From Legionellales bacterium (GTDB lineage: Bacteria > Pseudomonadota > Gammaproteobacteria > Berkiellales > Berkiellaceae), in contig JAHFQF010000023.1 of NCBI GenBank assembly GCA_023266435.1, forward strand, positions 1-16,826: a stretch of DNA of 16,826 nt, in the 5' to 3' direction. The position numbers were made by a program, and so were the translations under genes. Shown piece after piece: positions 14,880 through 16,826 of the stretch. Within the stretch, counting starts at the first letter, position 1. The number at the start of each line of letters is the position of its first letter. The notes under the pieces are model-generated. The model was not told the DNA's origin. It searched no databases and saw nothing but the letters and a program-made list of their open reading frames with translations.

Positions 14880-16706
14880 CTATACTGCAAGTCTTGGTCT
14901 ACGCGTAGCTTCAAACTCGATGTCTCGCTTATCCATAGTGATAGATATCTCTGCCTTTTTAGAACCATATTTGAAGGCCATAGGACACACTGCTAGCTCA
15001 CCGAGTTTATCAGTATCTTCGACCTCTGAAGCCTCAAAATGGAACTCATTTGCGTCCTGCGCTTCAGCAGCCTCACTAATTGTTTCATGATTGAGGAGGA
15101 GTTCTTGATACCCCGCACTGTGTTGCAACTGTAGCAGAGTCCGTTCATGGTTATAGCGATGTTCTGGTTTGACTTCGGTAGCATGTAAGCCCCAATAATC
15201 TGTCCACGCAGTTGCTGGTACGGCGAAAGAGATCATCACACAACCAATCGCTACAAGATAAAACAAAGGATTGATCAACTGATACCAAGTGTTATTTTTC
15301 TTCAACTGGCCAAAGAGTCGACTGACCACACCCTTACCATTTTCAACTAAGCCCATACCACCAGGCACAGCCACAGCAAAAAACTCCAAGCCAACGAGCG
15401 CACGCAACATCATGGAGACAAGCGCACGTTTTCCAGTGGTCTGCATCAAGCCTTTATAATGAAAGCCTGTCTTATAAGGGTGACTGGTTTCATATTGTTT
15501 GGCCCAACGAAGCACTTGATCATAGAAGTCGTCTTTATTTCTCAGCAGATCAATGACAAGCAAGATTCCAGTTGCAACTGCGGCTGGCCATAAAGGAATC
15601 ATCATTGACAATCCTGCAAAAACTCCAATCATCCCCACTAAGGTAAAACCGAAATTCAAAGCTAAACCAATGCGCCCTACCCATTTTTGCGTCGGAGAAA
15701 CTGGCCGCTCTAGCTCAACAAATTGATTGCCAAGCTCCGGCGCAGTGCTGTCGGTTACCTCATAAGAACAATCCTGTTCTTCAGTAATAGCCTCATCCTC
15801 ATCACTAAAAGGTGTCTTCTTCTCTGTAGGATGATACTCATCGTCCTTCCATTTTTCAGCATCTTTGATAGCGTTGGCTGCTTGGTGATCATTCAAGTGC
15901 CATAACTGGATACGTGCTTCAACCGGTAATGCCACGTTATGATGTACATCATCAAAATGTTGAATATAAGCGGCTAGGTTTTTCTTGTGATTGAATAATT
16001 TTAAACCAGGATCCATGAAGTCTAAAGGCAATGATTGCGCTTCTTCATGTGGATTTAGAGCTTCTTGAGTTATTGGATTATACAGAACGAATGGATCTGA
16101 GGCGGGTCCAAATGCATCTTGTTTGTAATGCTCTACCTTCAAGCTTGCCAGTTCTGAAACTTTGCGTAGATAAAAATTAAAGCCTGTGCCATTGAAGCGC
16201 GCATAATAATCGGCCAAGATTTTTTCTAATTGTTTCACGCGCTGTGGACTCTTAACAACTGCTTCTGAAGTCAACTCTATCACGGTCTCATACATGCGGT
16301 AATGCATGTAGTGTCTTGCTGCGCGAGACATATGACGGTATTGGCGATACAATGCTTTTACCGTTTCTTTTTGCTTTGCAATCTTTGCTGAAACTTTTGA
16401 CTGATCAGCAGATTGCTCTGTAGTGCTTTCTAAATACTGTAATAGCGCTTTTGCTTTCAGATAACGCTCATGATAGCGCGTTAAATTGCTGTCTGCACAA
16501 GCCGCATAAAAATACAAGGCATCAATACGGACCACCTCATACTCTAACCTTTCTCTTTCAAAATTCCCGACCTTAACAAAGGAAACATTATCCCCCTGCG
16601 CGCGCGTGACTGCTTTCAATGCGCCCTTTAGGCCTGGGGTCTTTTTTATTTCCTGCTTTTCCGGTGGGGCAATTGGATCCGTTTTTAATTTTTCACTACC
16701 AGACAT
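14880..16706 (-). CDS. Unrecognised multi-domain membrane protein, possible secreted effector
   Basis: I do not recognise a family. The 608-residue protein has a polar N-terminal part (1-340) rich in Tyr, Lys and Glu helices, including a likely coiled-coil or helical stretch at about 75-195 and an acidic patch at 285-312 (DAEKWKDDE through ITEEQD). Hydrophobic segments follow at about 345-370 and 372-388 (a hairpin pair), 428-453, and 478-500. The last 108 residues are soluble, with an acidic stretch 540-570 and a basic end (RRPRLAV). There is no signal peptide. It stands alone, with its own terminator and AGGAG 8 nt before ATG 16706. The layout of internal hydrophobic hairpins between long soluble domains without signal peptide recalls type IV (Dot/Icm) effectors of Legionellales, but that is only a hypothesis; a resident inner-membrane protein is equally possible. 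Confidence 0.75.
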   Translation of the reverse strand: MSGSEKLKTDPIAPPEKQEIKKTPGLKGALKAVTRAQGDNVSFVKVGNFERERLEYEVVRIDALYFYAACADSNLTRYHERYLKAKALLQYLESTTEQSADQSKVSAKIAKQKETVKALYRQYRHMSRAARHYMHYRMYETVIELTSEAVVKSPQRVKQLEKILADYYARFNGTGFNFYLRKVSELASLKVEHYKQDAFGPASDPFVLYNPITQEALNPHEEAQSLPLDFMDPGLKLFNHKKNLAAYIQHFDDVHHNVALPVEARIQLWHLNDHQAANAIKDAEKWKDDEYHPTEKKTPFSDEDEAITEEQDCSYEVTDSTAPELGNQFVELERPVSPTQKWVGRIGLALNFGFTLVGMIGVFAGLSMMIPLWPAAVATGILLVIDLLRNKDDFYDQVLRWAKQYETSHPYKTGFHYKGLMQTTGKRALVSMMLRALVGLEFFAVAVPGGMGLVENGKGVVSRLFGQLKKNNTWYQLINPLFYLVAIGCVMISFAVPATAWTDYWGLHATEVKPEHRYNHERTLLQLQHSAGYQELLLNHETISEAAEAQDANEFHFEASEVEDTDKLGELAVCPMAFKYGSKKAEISITMDKRDIEFEATRRPRLAV

Positions 16707-16826
16707 TTTGAAACTCCTACTACTATTATTATCGATATATAATTTAATTCAGCTGCATGCACATCGGATCAGCACAACTACCGATCCCTTTTTGAACAAC
16801 ACCCTTCTCGCTTTGGGTATCATTTA
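16707..16826 (-). promoter_or_regulatory. Upstream region of the minus-strand membrane protein gene
   Basis: Directly before the start, read on the minus strand, is TAGGAG (strong Shine-Dalgarno). An AT-rich block (AATTAAATTATATAT, complement of about 16734-16749) further up is the best candidate -10 area. I could not pair it with a clear -35. A small inverted repeat GGATC/GATCC lies at about 16767-16788. No coding frame was recognised in these 120 nt. Confidence 0.35.

Noticed and set aside
16707..16826. PmrA/CpxR-type regulatory box upstream of the possible effector gene
   Set aside because: TTAA-rich sequence is present, but I could not find a convincing tandem-repeat match; AT-richness alone explains it.
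1..16826. tRNA, rRNA, CRISPR array, insertion sequence or prophage genes
   Set aside because: None seen: no cloverleaf-like CCA-ended segment, no regularly spaced repeats, no transposase or integrase motifs; gene content is chromosomal housekeeping plus one orphan.

Overview
The window reads as a stretch of chromosome from a moderately AT-rich gammaproteobacterium with aerobic respiration. The evidence is the surA-pdxA-rsmA...apaH gene order, which is characteristic of Gammaproteobacteria, and a complete A1-type, aa3/caa3-style cytochrome c oxidase locus with its assembly factors. The last gene is a large, unrecognised membrane protein with long charged soluble parts. Together with the general look of the proteins it fits a Legionellales-type (Legionella/Coxiella-like, host-associated) background. 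That lineage call is inference; no rRNA or other marker is present to settle it.

Region 1 (1-5929, + strand) is a tightly packed run: the 3' part of surA (outer-membrane protein chaperone), pdxA (vitamin B6 synthesis), rsmA/ksgA (16S rRNA dimethyltransferase), a DASS-family dicarboxylate/tricarboxylate transporter, a long glutathione S-transferase-like protein, and apaH (Ap4A hydrolase). Genes overlap by 8 nt or are separated by 1 to about 26 nt, so this is very probably one operon. apaG, which usually lies between rsmA and apaH, is absent, and the transporter and GST genes occupy its place.

Region 2 (5930-10386, + strand) starts with a 199-nt leader holding a plausible sigma70 promoter, a 25-codon ORF with a strong ribosome-binding site and two small hairpins. 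It continues with coxB (subunit II carrying a CuA site and a fused C-terminal cytochrome c domain), coxA (subunit I with all heme/CuB ligands), ctaG/cox11 (CuB insertion) and coxC (subunit III). A GC-rich hairpin follows coxC, then a small minus-strand DUF2909-type two-helix membrane protein gene converges on it.

Region 3 (10661-14694, + strand) is the assembly half of the locus: SURF1, a SCO-like protein that keeps CxxxC but has Gln where SCO proteins carry the copper-binding His, ctaA/COX15 (heme A synthase), ctaB/cyoE (heme O synthase) and an orthodox SCO1/SenC copper chaperone. Overlaps of 8 nt (SURF1/SCO-like) and 4 nt (ctaA/ctaB) suggest translational coupling. Regions 2 and 3 together encode the catalytic core, the heme A supply and the copper delivery for one terminal oxidase.

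Region 4 (14695-16826) holds a roughly 107-nt imperfect palindromic element, a second small hairpin, and a strong intrinsic terminator oriented for the minus strand. The terminator ends a 608-residue minus-strand gene of unknown function whose architecture (about 340 soluble residues, 3-4 membrane segments, about 100-residue acidic tail) is the least explained item in the window. No tRNA, rRNA, CRISPR array, insertion sequence or broken gene was seen, and no gene-free stretch exceeds 300 bases.
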